A stretch of 64,000 bases of DNA from Blasia pusilla (lineage: Eukaryota; Marchantiophyta; Marchantiopsida; Blasiales): the NCBI GenBank assembly GCA_050084515.1, contig CM114272.1, positions 31,372,001 to 31,436,000 on the forward strand, written 5' to 3'. The notes below the pieces were generated by a model, which was given only the letters and a program-made list of their open reading frames with translations, was not told where the DNA came from and did not search any database. Shown here piece by piece: positions 45,436-57,000 of the stretch; position 1 is the stretch's first letter; every line of letters starts with the position of its first letter. The translations under genes and the position numbers were made by a program.

Positions 45436-46620
45436 CTATGGTGGGGCCATCCTCTGTGGGTCCTGAGCAATCGGAGGCGCTCGTGGTCCTCTCCCATGCT
45501 CTGGGCACTCTCTCTGCCTATGGGCCCCTCCACACATCCAACAAGACCACATTGGTCCCTGTTGGGCAACATATGTAGGTACGGGTCGTTGCCTCATAGG
45601 CTCACAATATCCACCCTGCTCTCTGGGCACACCGGCCTGCTCCCGTGGTACAGGTGCTCGCTGTGGCACCTGTGGGGTCATCGTCGCTCGTGGACCCATT
45701 GACTCTCGAGAAGATCCAGCGGTCGCTACCTGCCCCTCACTCATGTTGAGCTCAATACACTCACACAACTCAAAGACCACCTTCAATGTGGGCTTCGTTG
45801 TGTGAATGAGCACCGCATCTCGGACTCTCCTCCGTAGTTCTCGGTCCAGAACCCCGTACCAATACTGGACTGACTATACCTCAGTCACTCCATAAGTAGC
45901 AATGATCAGCCTCCTCATGCGTGTAAATGCCTCTCTCAGACTCTCACCCGATCGTCGCTGAAAATCTTGTAGACTCTTCAGCTTGTCGGTGCGTACGCCT
46001 TGGTTGCTCTTCCCCAACTGTCAAAAGAACTCCACTATGGGGCTGAAGCTGGGTGGCCCTCTACCATCAAAGATCTCTGCCACATCGCCTGTCTCACTGC
46101 CCTCCTCTCCATCTAGTCTCCAAGCTGATGGTGTGGGTCTCTCTCCTCTCACAATCCCATCATATGCCTCGCAACCACTAGTGGACACATACCCTGGAGC
46201 CCAATACATCCTCCAGGCATCGATCTCTATCGAATCTAGTGATCAAAACTCCATGTAATCATCCATCGGAGGACCCTCCAAGTGTTGGAACAACCCCTTC
46301 CATGCCATGAAAGGGTTGAACCGTATCGGAGTCCGTATCTCCTGGAAGTCACACCACGTGTCGAACTCTTGGATAAAATCAACTAAGTCGATGGTGCCCA
46401 CTGCATGCAAGAAACGATGCATGCTCTGATGGCCCATGTCGTCCATCTCCTGCCAAGTAATCCTGTCTCCGTCTGCGATCTCGTCACCAGACCCAGTGTC
46501 TACTGATGACAATCCAACCACGGATGGATGTCGCGCTAGCTCCTCACTGGTAACCCCTTGGTATCTCACTCCACTCCGTGTCACACCACTACCACTGCTT
46601 GCACTACCCCGTTCTTCCGA
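45436..46620 (-). pseudogene. gag of copy 2
   Basis: One reading frame, interrupted by few stops. The N-terminal piece (46243-46584) has an aromatic-rich FDTWCDFQE and FMAWKGLFQHLEG. The capsid core is LQDFQRRSGESLREAFTRMR (about 45930-45990). A linker rich in Pro, Gln and Arg follows, then the zinc knuckle CWMCGGAHRQREC (about 45510-45550). Continuity of the frame suggests decay is more recent than in copy 1. Confidence 0.7.
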
Positions 46621-47845
46621 ACCCTAGAAGTACGCTGTGATGACAACCTTGTCTCACCCGCTCAAGCACTGAGACTCATTGAGAGTCTCCCACACTCACT
46701 AGCTCACCTATGCTAACGTCAATCCCGTGATGACACACCCGGCCTCATGCACACTCAACACTCGAGTTCAACACGAGCCTCCCAACTGACTCACCTAACC
46801 TAGCGACACTCTCGGTTCATACATGCGACCCCTACGCGACAACCGCCGTATATCCACCAACATGCTACACATGAACAGAATCTACACTCGTCATCATCAC
46901 TACATCCACCTAGCACTAGCTACTACCTGATACCCAGCACTCTCAATCACACATGACAAGTGTGGGAAAAGGGACTCGAATGGATAACATGATCATGCCC
47001 TCCAACCTATTGCACCGTCAACATGCACTCCCCCATGTAACACGGCAACCTTTGCAACACAACACTCTCCTCGACCAACACGTTGATCCTCCCCTCAACA
47101 GATGCGGACAACCCGTCGGCATCATGCGCACTGCCCCTCCATCGTCAACTCTCGCAACGCCCTGTCGCGCCCAAAAACATCATGTCGCGCAAACCTCTCC
47201 GTCCATCCCCACATGTGGCATATAACCTGACTCACCCTGGTCGGGCTCCGCTCCTACCACGTACGCCTTGTCCGACCACGTGAACATGATCCCGACCACA
47301 TCCAAACTCTCAACCACGTTTGCCCTGCCTCTACCACGTTGCCCATGCGCAACCACGTCCAAAGGGGAAAAAGAGAAATAAATGCAAGACGGGGGGGGCC
47401 TCGCCCGTACCCCTATGGGCCTCCCCAACTTTTGGGGAGGGAGCAATAAATGGGGGTGTTGGGAGAGAAATGAATGCAAGGGGGTGCCGTCGCCGCCCAC
47501 CGTCCGCCCATCCACGCCCGTCCGCGCCCGTCGACGTCCACCTGTCCGTGCCCGTCGCCTCCCACCTGTCTACGCCCGTCCGACCTAAACGCCTGCTCTT
47601 TCTTGACACTCACGCTGCTCTCGCCGATAAACTCGCCGCCCCTCTCTGTACTACACTCTGCCACTGTCCTTAATCCCTGTGCACCAGAAAACTTTGAGAA
47701 AAATGGACAGCGCTCCTCCCCACGGCCTACCGAACAGAAAAATGACAAACACCCGTAACACACGCGTCTCCAGGGGCTCCCGACCAAGGCAACTCACTTG
47801 CCTACGTGGAAACAACGAATTCCCACCTGCCCCGTGGCATCTTTC
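46621..47845 (-). other. Leader of copy 2 with two short-period arrays
   Basis: Between gag and the 5' LTR. No coding frame is supported. It contains six CCACGT-type motifs spaced 18-20 bp (47256-47358) and a C-rich array with repeated CGCCCGTC and CCACCTGTC (47488-47584). Confidence 0.55.
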
Positions 47846-48330
47846 TCATGTAAAAATAAAGAGTAGTAAAAACGGCACACCCTGCCTAAAACTCCACTCC
47901 TCAATCTACATCGGCATATCAAGCCTCGTCCATCCTATGCTATCAAAGAATCCGGACGCTAGCACCCTAGTCCTATCTCACACACATACAAGAGAGGTGC
48001 TCCAATGGCCAACATGAGAAAGATGGCTTAGGAAAGCCAGCTTCCTCTCTTATATAGAGTTGGGAAGAGCCAAAAGGCTCTTCCCCTAAAAATAGCCCTG
48101 CCCTTGGTAATCTACGCGCATAGGTTACCAGCGGCGGGTGACCAGGTCAACAAGTCACCCGGTTGTGGAAAACCTCTACATGAAAGTTGTCAAAAACTAC
48201 GTTCCTGACACAATGGATCTATCCTTAGCCTCATCCGATATAGCGGGTCAAAGTTACACTCAATTTAGTCGGTTGGCTCCTACATCCTATCCACGATAGA
48301 TCTCGGCCTATCGACTACCGAGATGTGACA
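47846..48330 (-). repeat. 5' LTR of copy 2
   Basis: About 485 bp, matching 42913-43392 at roughly 85-90%. It starts TGTCACATCTCGG and ends near TTTATTTTTACA. Both copies carry TATATAAGAGAGGAAG, a TATA-type promoter, near 48050 and 43120. No standard tRNA primer-binding site is obvious next to it. Confidence 0.75.
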
Positions 48331-50350
48331 TCCTCTACTCTCCTCTATAATGGGTTTTTGCGGAGTTGCTCTTTGAAGAGGGGATATCCACTCTCATTGG
48401 GAAAATAACAAACCAAACCATCCAATATTTCTAATATGACTAAACTCCCCTAAGGTGACAAGTTTCTCATCTCCACTCATACCATACTATATAATCCTCT
48501 CAAAGAATAGACCATGGTCAAGTTACTCTCCCAAAAAAAGGGTAGAGCCCCATTTTTTGAAATTTTGATAAAGAAGTCCATTTTTGTACAGAATTGTAGT
48601 GAAGACTGAATACTCAATATCGGAAGTAGAGATGAACATTTTACAGAAATTGTGTGGAAACTTGGGATAACAGAATTCTGATGAAAAGATAAGAGATAGG
48701 AAGAGATCTAGGATTGTCTTGGAGGAGTGAGACTTGTGTAAAATTAGGAAAATAGTGGGAAAGAAGAAAGAGCAAGAGGCACGAGTACTTCTCAGGGAAG
48801 ACTGCAATAGGAATAGTAGTGAAAATTGTAAAAGACTTCTTAATTGCAGCAAGATCCAAGGGAGTCATTGTATGAAGATTATGAACAAAGAGAGAAGACT
48901 AAGAAATCCAAGAAGGAAGAGGAAGAAGAGGAAAGTCAAGAGTCTTCACAAAGTGAAAAGGTGTACATAGAAAGGAAAGAATGTTTTGAAGGAGGCAGAT
49001 TGAAATAAAGGCGCAAGGAGGACTCTTCACGGCGGCAATAGGATAAGAGTTTTTTCGAAGATAGGATCGCGAAGATAGGACAACAAAGAGTGTGAAGACT
49101 CTGAAGAATGAATCGTTGCAGCAGTTTCGAAAGCCATAAATGGACGGCCACAGCGGTTTAGAAGGAAGCGAAAATGACTCGCTAGGCAACCAACCAACTT
49201 AGGAAGGTGAAGGGTTGGAAAAACTGAACTGAGGAGGGTAGGATTAACAGTTAGAAATCTAGAGTAGAATAGGAAGATCAATCAGAAATTGTTAGAAACT
49301 ATTTAAAGAATAGAGAGGAAGAACAAGGGGTCATTCCCTTGTATCTTGAGTTTCCCAATGCTTTTGGTGGGTGGTGTAAGGAGGTCTTTGGGGGATGATC
49401 CAAGCTGAAGAATCTTGTACTCTCTGAAGCTTGTAATACTTTCTAGTTCTTTCCATTGTTTGATGTAGTATGAGTGTCTTCTCTCATACTTTTTGATGTG
49501 CAGAGTTGAATGTAAATCTTATTGGGTTGCGATATGGATGAGAGTTGAGTCTTTTGATTTTGGAATTATAGAAGATAATCAGGAAGAGCGTAGGAAAGTT
49601 GTTAGACAATGAATAACCTACCGTGATAGATTCAGTTCTGAAAGTAGGGTAAACCGCTACCTTCTTCAGGTCTCTTTGCAGTCTTCGTTGGAACTTGGTT
49701 ATCCAAGATTCGCAAGAGTCTTTATCTGCACTTGCGAAGAGTCTTTCCAAGAGGGAAGAAAATAATTTTGTTCTTTTGTACTAGTGAGGACTTAGTGATT
49801 GAAGTTAGTTAAGTACTTAGTGAAAAAGAAGTTATTCTTGATATTTCTTCTAAAACCTCGCTTTACTCAAGAAATGATTGTCTTTTGGGAACTAACTTAA
49901 TACTTTCTGATTAAAAGAGTATATTTTTCCTTGAGTTATACATTACATAAGGAAGTAGGGTAGGAAATTTTGGTAATCCACTCTTAGTGGAAGAGCAAGA
50001 AATCCCAAAGCCATCCACTCAAGAGTGACACAAGAAAACTCAAGATATGAAGTAGAAGATGATGAAGCCTTGAAAATACCTCCTCTTTATACACTCACAA
50101 GGGATCCATAAGAGTATGAAATAGGGCTACTCTTATCTTATGCCATATGGCTTCCACTGAAGGCTTAGTCAATCATATTTTGACACAAGTAGATTATCTT
50201 TTATTTCTTCCAAAATATCCTCCTTTACTCACTTCATATCTTCCAAACCACCCTAACTATCTAAGCCACCAACCAAGACTACTTTTGCTTTTCTTTCATT
50301 AAAGCACCAACCCCATTACTTTACTTTTATAATCCTATCTTTTTAATGTC
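48331..50350 (-). mobile_element. Upstream part of element X, split by a 1.4-kb insertion
   Basis: Segments 48331-48545 and about 49960-50350 are the reverse-complement match of 52660-53215 on the plus strand, in the same order. They resemble an LTR or promoter-bearing end; the plus copy has GTATATAAAGAGGAAG at 52905. Between them, 48546-49960 has no counterpart in the plus copy and is a separate insertion. TACC occurs at both insertion ends and may be the target duplication. No gene is recognised in the insertion. Confidence 0.6.
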
Positions 50351-50434
50351 TTGGAGGACATACAGGGCCTCCATCTATATGGATATGGCCGGGCTTCTCA
50401 TTACTAGGAGGCCTCTAGGTTTGAATCCGTCGTG

Positions 50435-51366
50435 GTGGCCCTAAAGTTGACATCGAAATCCGTTATTTCGGCTCGAGAAAATCTCCTACCAAGCGCTAGA
50501 ATTGGATCTTAAGAGCCAATGCAAAAGCATTCAAAATTGTACCTCAGACCCATCGGACCCTCCGCCCCAGTCCCATTCCCCCCGATCGCAAAGAATCTGT
50601 AAAGTCCTCATGGCAATAGACCTACTATTTCTCGTTGAAGGAGCTATTTGGGCTTCGGAAGACATCCTACTACCGTTCCTAGAACATTTGGAACTCTAGT
50701 TCCAAGTGAGCTCGGAAGTATTTGGTTTCTACCGCTCGAGATAGCCCTAAAGTTTATAGCAAAATGTGTTGGTTCGGCCTTCGAGAAACTCCCATCGAGT
50801 GCGAGAATCGAATCTTAAGTGCCAATTCAAAAACATTCAGAACTCTAGTTCCAAATGAGCTCAAAGTCCCCGACCCCCACTATCTTGAAAGAATCTAGAA
50901 CATCCTCTTCGCAGTACACCTACTATTGCCGGTGGAAGGAGCTCTTTGGGCTTTGCAACAACACATACCGCCAATTAAAGGGAATTTGGAATTATAGTTC
51001 CAATCAATGTTATATTCCACTTATAGCTTAAGATCCAATTGGACTTAGACTAATTACGTCTCTAAATGACGCTTAGTGGCACGGTAGTTAGGGATACAAT
51101 CAAAACTTAACTTTCGATTCTACATTTTTTTCTGACCTATTAGGATCTTAGAAGCCAATTCACGATCATTCGAAACTACGTTTTCAATCAAGGATGGGGA
51201 TTCCCTTTACGGAATGCCTTCTACGGCTGGAATTGGATCATGAGATCCAATTCGACTTAGACTAAGTATGGCTCCAAATAACGTTGAGCAAGCATGGGAG
51301 TTAGGGACGTAATCAGAACTTAGGTTCCGATTCTACATTTGTTTCTGAACTATTGGGATCTTAGGA
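50435..51366 (+). repeat. Dispersed repeat family, tandem units
   Basis: Two units start at about 50441 and 50734 with GCCCTAAAGTT(G/T)A, and each ends near (G/C)AACTCTAGTTCCAA(A/G)TGAGCTC. Two further units of about 213 bp start at 51030 and 51243 with GATCCAATT(G/C)GACTTAGACTAA. A single copy of the first type lies at 36240-36465. No coding frame. Confidence 0.65.
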
Positions 51367-51367
51367 G

Positions 51368-51447
51368 GCATCCTCAACGTTGCCAACCTCTAGATCAATC
51401 GGAACTACAGTTCCACTTGATCTAGAGGTTGGCAACGTTGAGGATGC
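51368..51447. repeat. Perfect 31-bp hairpin with a nested hairpin in the loop
   Basis: Arm 51368-51398 is the exact reverse complement of 51417-51447. The 18-nt loop itself contains GGAACT-AC-AGTTCC. The structure has the size of a plant microRNA precursor or a very young foldback. Confidence 0.92.
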
Positions 51448-51699
51448 AAGCACTACAACAAGAAGAAACTATACATACATATCACATAACAAATACATAA
51501 CAAGTCCATCGCACAATCATTAGATGATAGTAAATATGCACATTGAATATATCAGATTTGGAACTTAAGTTCCATTTTGGGATGCTGAAAAAAATTCCCC
51601 AATAATCACATGGCTTCATAATCTTTAACTTCCATTCTCTGCAATATATTAGAGTCCCTGCTGTAAATATCTACAAATATCTACCAAAGAATCTATAAT

Positions 51700-52530
51700 T
51701 GTACACCTTACATTTCCAATTGGAGGAGAGTCTCATCCGTTGATGTATCTGTGACATCAACAGGCTCACTCTGGGCAACATACTTCCTTAATCCATCCTC
51801 TTCAATATGTTATATTTCACATTCTATTTTCAAATATACCTAATGGCATCAATGTACAGTATCATTCCAGCTACCTATTACCCTCTATGAGTTCTCTTCT
51901 TGCTCAATCGTAAGAGGGTCTCATCCTTGGAAATGTCGGTAATCTCCTCTAGCTCAACCTGATGGATATACTTATGGAATGTATCGGTGTACTCTTTCCA
52001 AGTAAACCTTCCCTCTCTTAGAGTCAGAAAAATCCTCGTGAAATCCACTTGGAGATCTTCCTTTAAGGCCATATGCATAGTTTGGAACTTATCATTATTC
52101 AACTACTAATACTTCTTGTCCAAACTACGCAAATCCCAACCCTACTCCTTAGCCTTTGTGATGAAACTGAAGAAGATGTTACTTTAGTTTGTGCAGGCCG
52201 TACTCGTCAAGAGAAAAATGGGAAATTTTTTTCCTGATCATCAGCAAGCAATGTTCTTATGCTAGTTGGAGATCATTTCCTTTGATGGAATAGTCCAATA
52301 CGTTGTCCACCAAAGCAATCGCCTTGAAGTCGAAGAAGATTTGGTATATCGTATTACACTCCCAATCTAAACGATGGTCGAGGGTATCTATAATGGTGAT
52401 TAACTTGGTTGTAATCCTTAGCACAAAGTGATGCGCATGCAGGGTGACGATAAACACCTTTTCGGTTCCCTCTTACTCCACCACTTCATTCCACACGGTG
52501 TCGTATAGTAAAATCCACCAGTGTGTAAAC
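51700..52530 (-). pseudogene. Unrecognised protein-coding relic
   Basis: Minus-strand pieces: 51878-52102 contains LREGRFTWKEYTDTFHKYIH and 52257-52457 contains HHFVLRITTKLITIIDTLD and FFDFKAIALVD. Composition is protein-like with few strong motifs. The second piece resembles a C-terminal beta-rich domain of a transposon-encoded or host protein I cannot name. It lies immediately upstream of element X' in the opposite orientation. Confidence 0.3.
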
Positions 52531-52546
52531 TCCTTCCTCATTAAGT

Positions 52547-53760
52547 GTTAGATAGATTTTTATTAGTATTAAGTAAATTAGCTTAGGAAAAAGAAATTCC
52601 CATGTTTAAACCTCTTTATGGTACCTCTTTTTATGTGGGCCCAACTTTACGAAAAGAAGTAATAAATAAAAGGTGACTTTATAAAAGTAAAGTAATGAGA
52701 TTGGTGTTTTAATGAAAAGCAAAATTAGTCTTGGTTGGTGGCTAGGTTAGTTGGGATAATTTGGAAAATATCAAGTGGATAAAAGAGGATATTTGGGAGG
52801 AAATCTACTTGTGTCAAAATGTGATTGGCTAAGCCTTGAGAGCAAGCCATGCCGTACAAGATAAGATTAGCTCTATTTTGTATTCTTGTGGATCCCTTGT
52901 AAGTATATAAAGAGGAAGTACCTTCAAGGGTTCATCATCTTCTGTTTCACATCTTGAGTTTCTCGTGTCACTCTTGAGTGTATGGTTTTGGGATTGCTTG
53001 CTCTTCCAATGAGAGTGGATCATCCTTCTTGGGAGAGTAATTTGACCATGGTCTATTCTTCGAGAGGTTTCTAAAATGTGGTGTGTGTAGAGATGAGAGG
53101 AGTTTAGTCATACTAAAATAATGAATGTTTTGGCTTGTTATTCTCCCAATGAGATAGGATTATCCCTCTTAGGAGAATAATTCCGCCAAAACCCATTCTT
53201 GAGGAGAGTAGAGAATGTCTGTCAAGCATGGATAGGGGTGGAGCACGAGTTGTGCTCGACTTTTTTTTCCTCAATCCTTACCATGTCAAGGTACTCTTTG
53301 CAGATGGGCATTGGTTCCCTCGCTATTTAGTTTATCACTTTAGGGAGGCGTTCATGAACCACGACATGCAATATTCAACTTTGGTGATTCTTCCTATCGT
53401 CACATATGGAAGAATATGGGATTGTACTTTGTATGTCATATTTTGATCCATAGATGCCGATAGGCCTGCTCAAGTAGGGTTTAATACTAGTTGTGTTATC
53501 TTCCTCGTGTACAAGCGTAAAGTAGTTTATAGGGATTTTATATTAAAAATTTTGAGGTCCGATGTTACGAAGAAATGATTGCCTCGGCACTTCCATTTGT
53601 GATATCTGTCTTGAGAGAATGAAGAGTATACATAATAATTTTGTATCGAAAAAGGATAACTTCTTAGAGAGTTCATCTTATATCGACCAAGTCTACCATG
53701 TTGGATTTTCAACATCCACTTCTCTGAGCACCATTAATCTGATCGGCCCCCTTCGATGTG
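52547..53760 (+). mobile_element. Element X', plus-strand copy of element X
   Basis: A promoter-like end starts near TGTTAGATAG (52547), with TATATAAAGAGGAAG at 52905. An internal partial tandem repeat is GAGTGGATCATCCTTCTTGGGAG (about 53011) against a related block at about 53150. A coding-like part at 53228-53446 contains YHVKVLFADGHWFPRYLVYHF and is followed by RPAQVGFNTSCVIFLVYKRK. It is about 80% similar to 42360-42760 (minus). A further match, ALTRRKALD, occurs at 54170-54215, so the copy may extend to about 54240. Confidence 0.55.
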
Positions 53761-53847
53761 GATAATCCTAGATTGATGGTTCCGACTTAGACGTCAAAAG
53801 AGTCATAGTAATATGACGTAGGTGGTTTGAGGAGTAGCGTTACTAGG

Positions 53848-53937
53848 ATTATCTAACCCTATATTGTATCAAGGTGTCCCGCACCGTGATGCAATATAGG
53901 TTTAGATAATGCATCAGGGTGCGGGACACCCTGATGC
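53848..53937. repeat. Two adjacent hairpins of related sequence
   Basis: The first has 29-nt arms (53848-53876 and 53882-53910, three mismatches) and a 5-nt loop. The second, directly adjacent, has perfect 11-nt arms (53911-53921 and 53927-53937) and a 5-nt loop. The second is close to the reverse complement of the centre of the first. Confidence 0.85.
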
Positions 53938-54076
53938 AAAATTTTTCTATCAATAGAAATAAAGAAAAATAGGTAAAAACCCTAGTTTCCCGAGTAGTGA
54001 AATAGTCAGGAGCCGCAGCGGTAGCGCATTCTCGTATGTCGAGTTATCTCCATATTCAGGTTCCATTGAAGCTCTT

Positions 54077-57000
54077 CTATGAACGCACGGACAGACTAGG
54101 CCATTTTGTATCTCTAAGTTTTGTAAAGATTTCAGTGATTTCGTCACTTTCTGTTTTCTCACATGGCGTAGTTAGAAGGCTTGCCCTTACTCGAAGAAAA
54201 GCTCTCGACATGACAATGGTGTCCATGCTCTCATCTGCCATGGCACTACAAGGGAAAGATTCATAAATAAAAGGAAGAGAGATATAACTCACAAAGCTTA
54301 AGTTGGTGTCAATGTAGAGATTGAAAGAAGGTCCATCACATTGCCTCCATCCTTTTACGGTTTCTACGTCTGCAAAGCCGCTTCTATTGACAAGGGACTT
54401 GAAACCAGGCTGCTTCTCCCACTTCACGTACAAGCAAGCCCCCAACTTCATGATGGTATCAAGAACTCCAACAGAGAGTCGTTTCTCCGTCGGATACTCC
54501 AAACACTACTTGGCGATAAGGAAAGCATTGATACTACATGGTGGTCCAAGAGCTTTTTCTGAATTCTGATCCCCGTTGCCGAAGAAGACTTCTGTGTTAA
54601 TCTCTGCTCTCGGACTTTCTCTGCAAACTTTCGGAGTCACCTATCCAAGTAAATTTTGGAATAAGACCAAGGCCTTTAGCTTTTCTTGGATTCCATGGAG
54701 AAGACTTTTAGTATTATTGCTAATAGAATGTCCCGCACCAACCAAAAAATTTGGCTTTCTTGACGAAAGAAAGCTCAAATCTCCTAGCCTCTCAAGCATC
54801 TAAAGTGCATCTTCCCTACTCATTTTTGTCCAAATCCCATAATTATATTCTCTCTCTATCATGTCAATTAGTAGTCTCATGTGAGGGAGGACAAATATAA
54901 CTCGTCCATCTCCCGATAGCAAGGCATTATTTCCCCTAAGATCGAGGTATATGATTTGCTACCCTTGTCCATAATTTGGAAAAGAATTCCATCGATTTCA
55001 AGAATAAAAAGAGGCCTAAGGGATTTCACCTATACACCAACCAAGGCAAGATATTAGCCTCTCAAAGAGGGAATTAGAACTTAAGTTCCATTAGGAAATA
55101 TTCATTCATTGAACTTTCATAATGCCAATGCTTACCTCATTGCCTAAAGGTCAGAGTGCAACATTTTGACTCACAGCAGGCTCTTTTGGATCAAAGTAGC
55201 GTCGGTACTCACCAGGCTACGCGAAATATTTCACTATTAGGAACAATCCCGAATTTACAGATGAAAGAATTGGTTAAGAATGGTTCATAGTGGGTAGATA
55301 TTCATATTACCTTCCTAGAATTGTTCTATGTGGGATTCTTATCGAGATTTTTTCCACCGGTTCTCGATCCAAAATTCCCGAAAAAGCCTTTGGTGCGTTG
55401 GTTCTACATGTCTCGAAGACGTCAGAGTTTGTTCTTCCTTCATTTGGTGGCCTAGAAGCTTTCTCCGACGATGTACTTCTCACCTAAGCTGTAGGCTTTG
55501 TAGACAGTAGAGCTCGAGGTGCATCTTGTGACGTATAATTTTTCTGTGGGTTTACACATTTGATTGTTAAATTACGTGTAGAGTCATCAGAATCCGATAC
55601 TCCGACGGCAATGGCTAAGTCATTCCCGAGGATAGTATTTATTACTTTTCTAAGTTGCAAGTCACCAACCGCTGAACACTCAAACATCGACCTACTACGG
55701 GTTGCATCAAGTGACTCCTAGATGAAAATACAATATGAAGGCTTCTTTTCGGAATGACAATTAAGTGTGGAGACACTCAACACAATGAGAACTTAATATG
55801 TATTAGAAATGATTACTTTAGTTGCTCATTTGAGTCGGAGCAGTCGATAATATTGTAGTGAGCTTTTCTGTACAGTCCCTCAATTCCCTTTTCTCCCTGT
55901 GGAGGGCCAAAATGCTTGACATAATGAGAACTTAAGTTCAACATCTGATTCAATGCAAGAGGAGGTTGTGAAAACATTCATTAAGAATGATTAATTGGGT
56001 TGCTCACCTGCGTAGGAAAGCTTGATGACGTTGAAGTCTGCTATTCCGTCCCTAGCTGTCCCTCCCTCTCCTTTTCTCCCTATGAACACTCAATGTAATG
56101 AGAACAAAAAAAATAATTTGAAACTAATAATGGTAAGGATTTAGTTACATTAGGAGGATCATAGAGATCATGTAAATTTCTCACCGCAGTTCGTATTTTC
56201 GACGACGACGTCTGCTTGGATGTGCTCTCTAGCATTTCATCATCCTTTTCTCCCTGAAGAATGAGAGCTGATAGTCCAAGTGATTTTCCACCAATCGACA
56301 ATGGTTGCTTTGCAAATAGATACTTAGATTATAATTCCATATGTAAAAGTCATCGTCCCTCTAAAATCATGAAGATTTTTCACAACGATCTTTTTAAATT
56401 GAACTTACGATATTTTCTCCCAGCGGTGTGGGGATAGTTCTGTCAGAATATCTTGCCCAACCATGCGTAGTTAGAGCATTAGTCTTCCTAGATAAAATTT
56501 GAAGGTTCAACACATTGGTTGATGTTGCCCTTCAAAAGTCGAGGGATATGATCCCTCACCTTCATCCCTCTGTACGACTCCATCGTCATGGTCGTGGAAA
56601 ATAACCAAAATCAATAATGGGCTTCCATGATTGAACCAAATAGTCGTGCAAAAAAGAACTAACTTCAGGCATGATTCCAAACACAAAATCTTGGAGCTTA
56701 CTTCTGATTTGTCATTATCTGACTCCTCTTGTTGTCCGGGTCCTTTGCTCCTTTGTAATTTCGGGCATCCGCCGGTCTTTTGCCTTCGGAAGGTGCCACC
56801 TTTTTGTCTGGTTCAGACTTCACGGCAAGGGTTGTCCTTAGAAGACTATGGTTTGAATCAATCTTGAAGAATTGATCGAATTTTATGCAGAAGTCCGACA
56901 ATGTTGCCTCATCCGCTTGCGGACAGAATGCTTGGAAATGGATGCCCAAAATCTATAAAGATACGAGCTCCGAGAGTTCGTACATAAATTTGAAATAAGA

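Larger units (their letters stand above)
42777..48330 (-). mobile_element. Internally deleted LTR element of the PHD family (copy 2)
   Basis: A 5.55-kb element bounded on the minus strand by TGTCACATC (48330) and ...GACA (42777). The flanks share AGGA/AGGAT, and the uninterrupted site is visible in the related sequence at about 53210-53230. Internal order: leader, gag with zinc knuckle, protease start, then directly the integrase end and PHD region. RT, RNase H and most of the integrase are missing, as is any methyltransferase-like domain. The junction is near 44335. It can only have moved with help from a complete relative. Confidence 0.8.

Noticed and set aside
44927-45702. Plus-strand frames over the gag region of copy 2
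   Set aside because: Antisense shadows of the GC-rich gag frame; the minus frame contains the zinc knuckle and matches copy 1.
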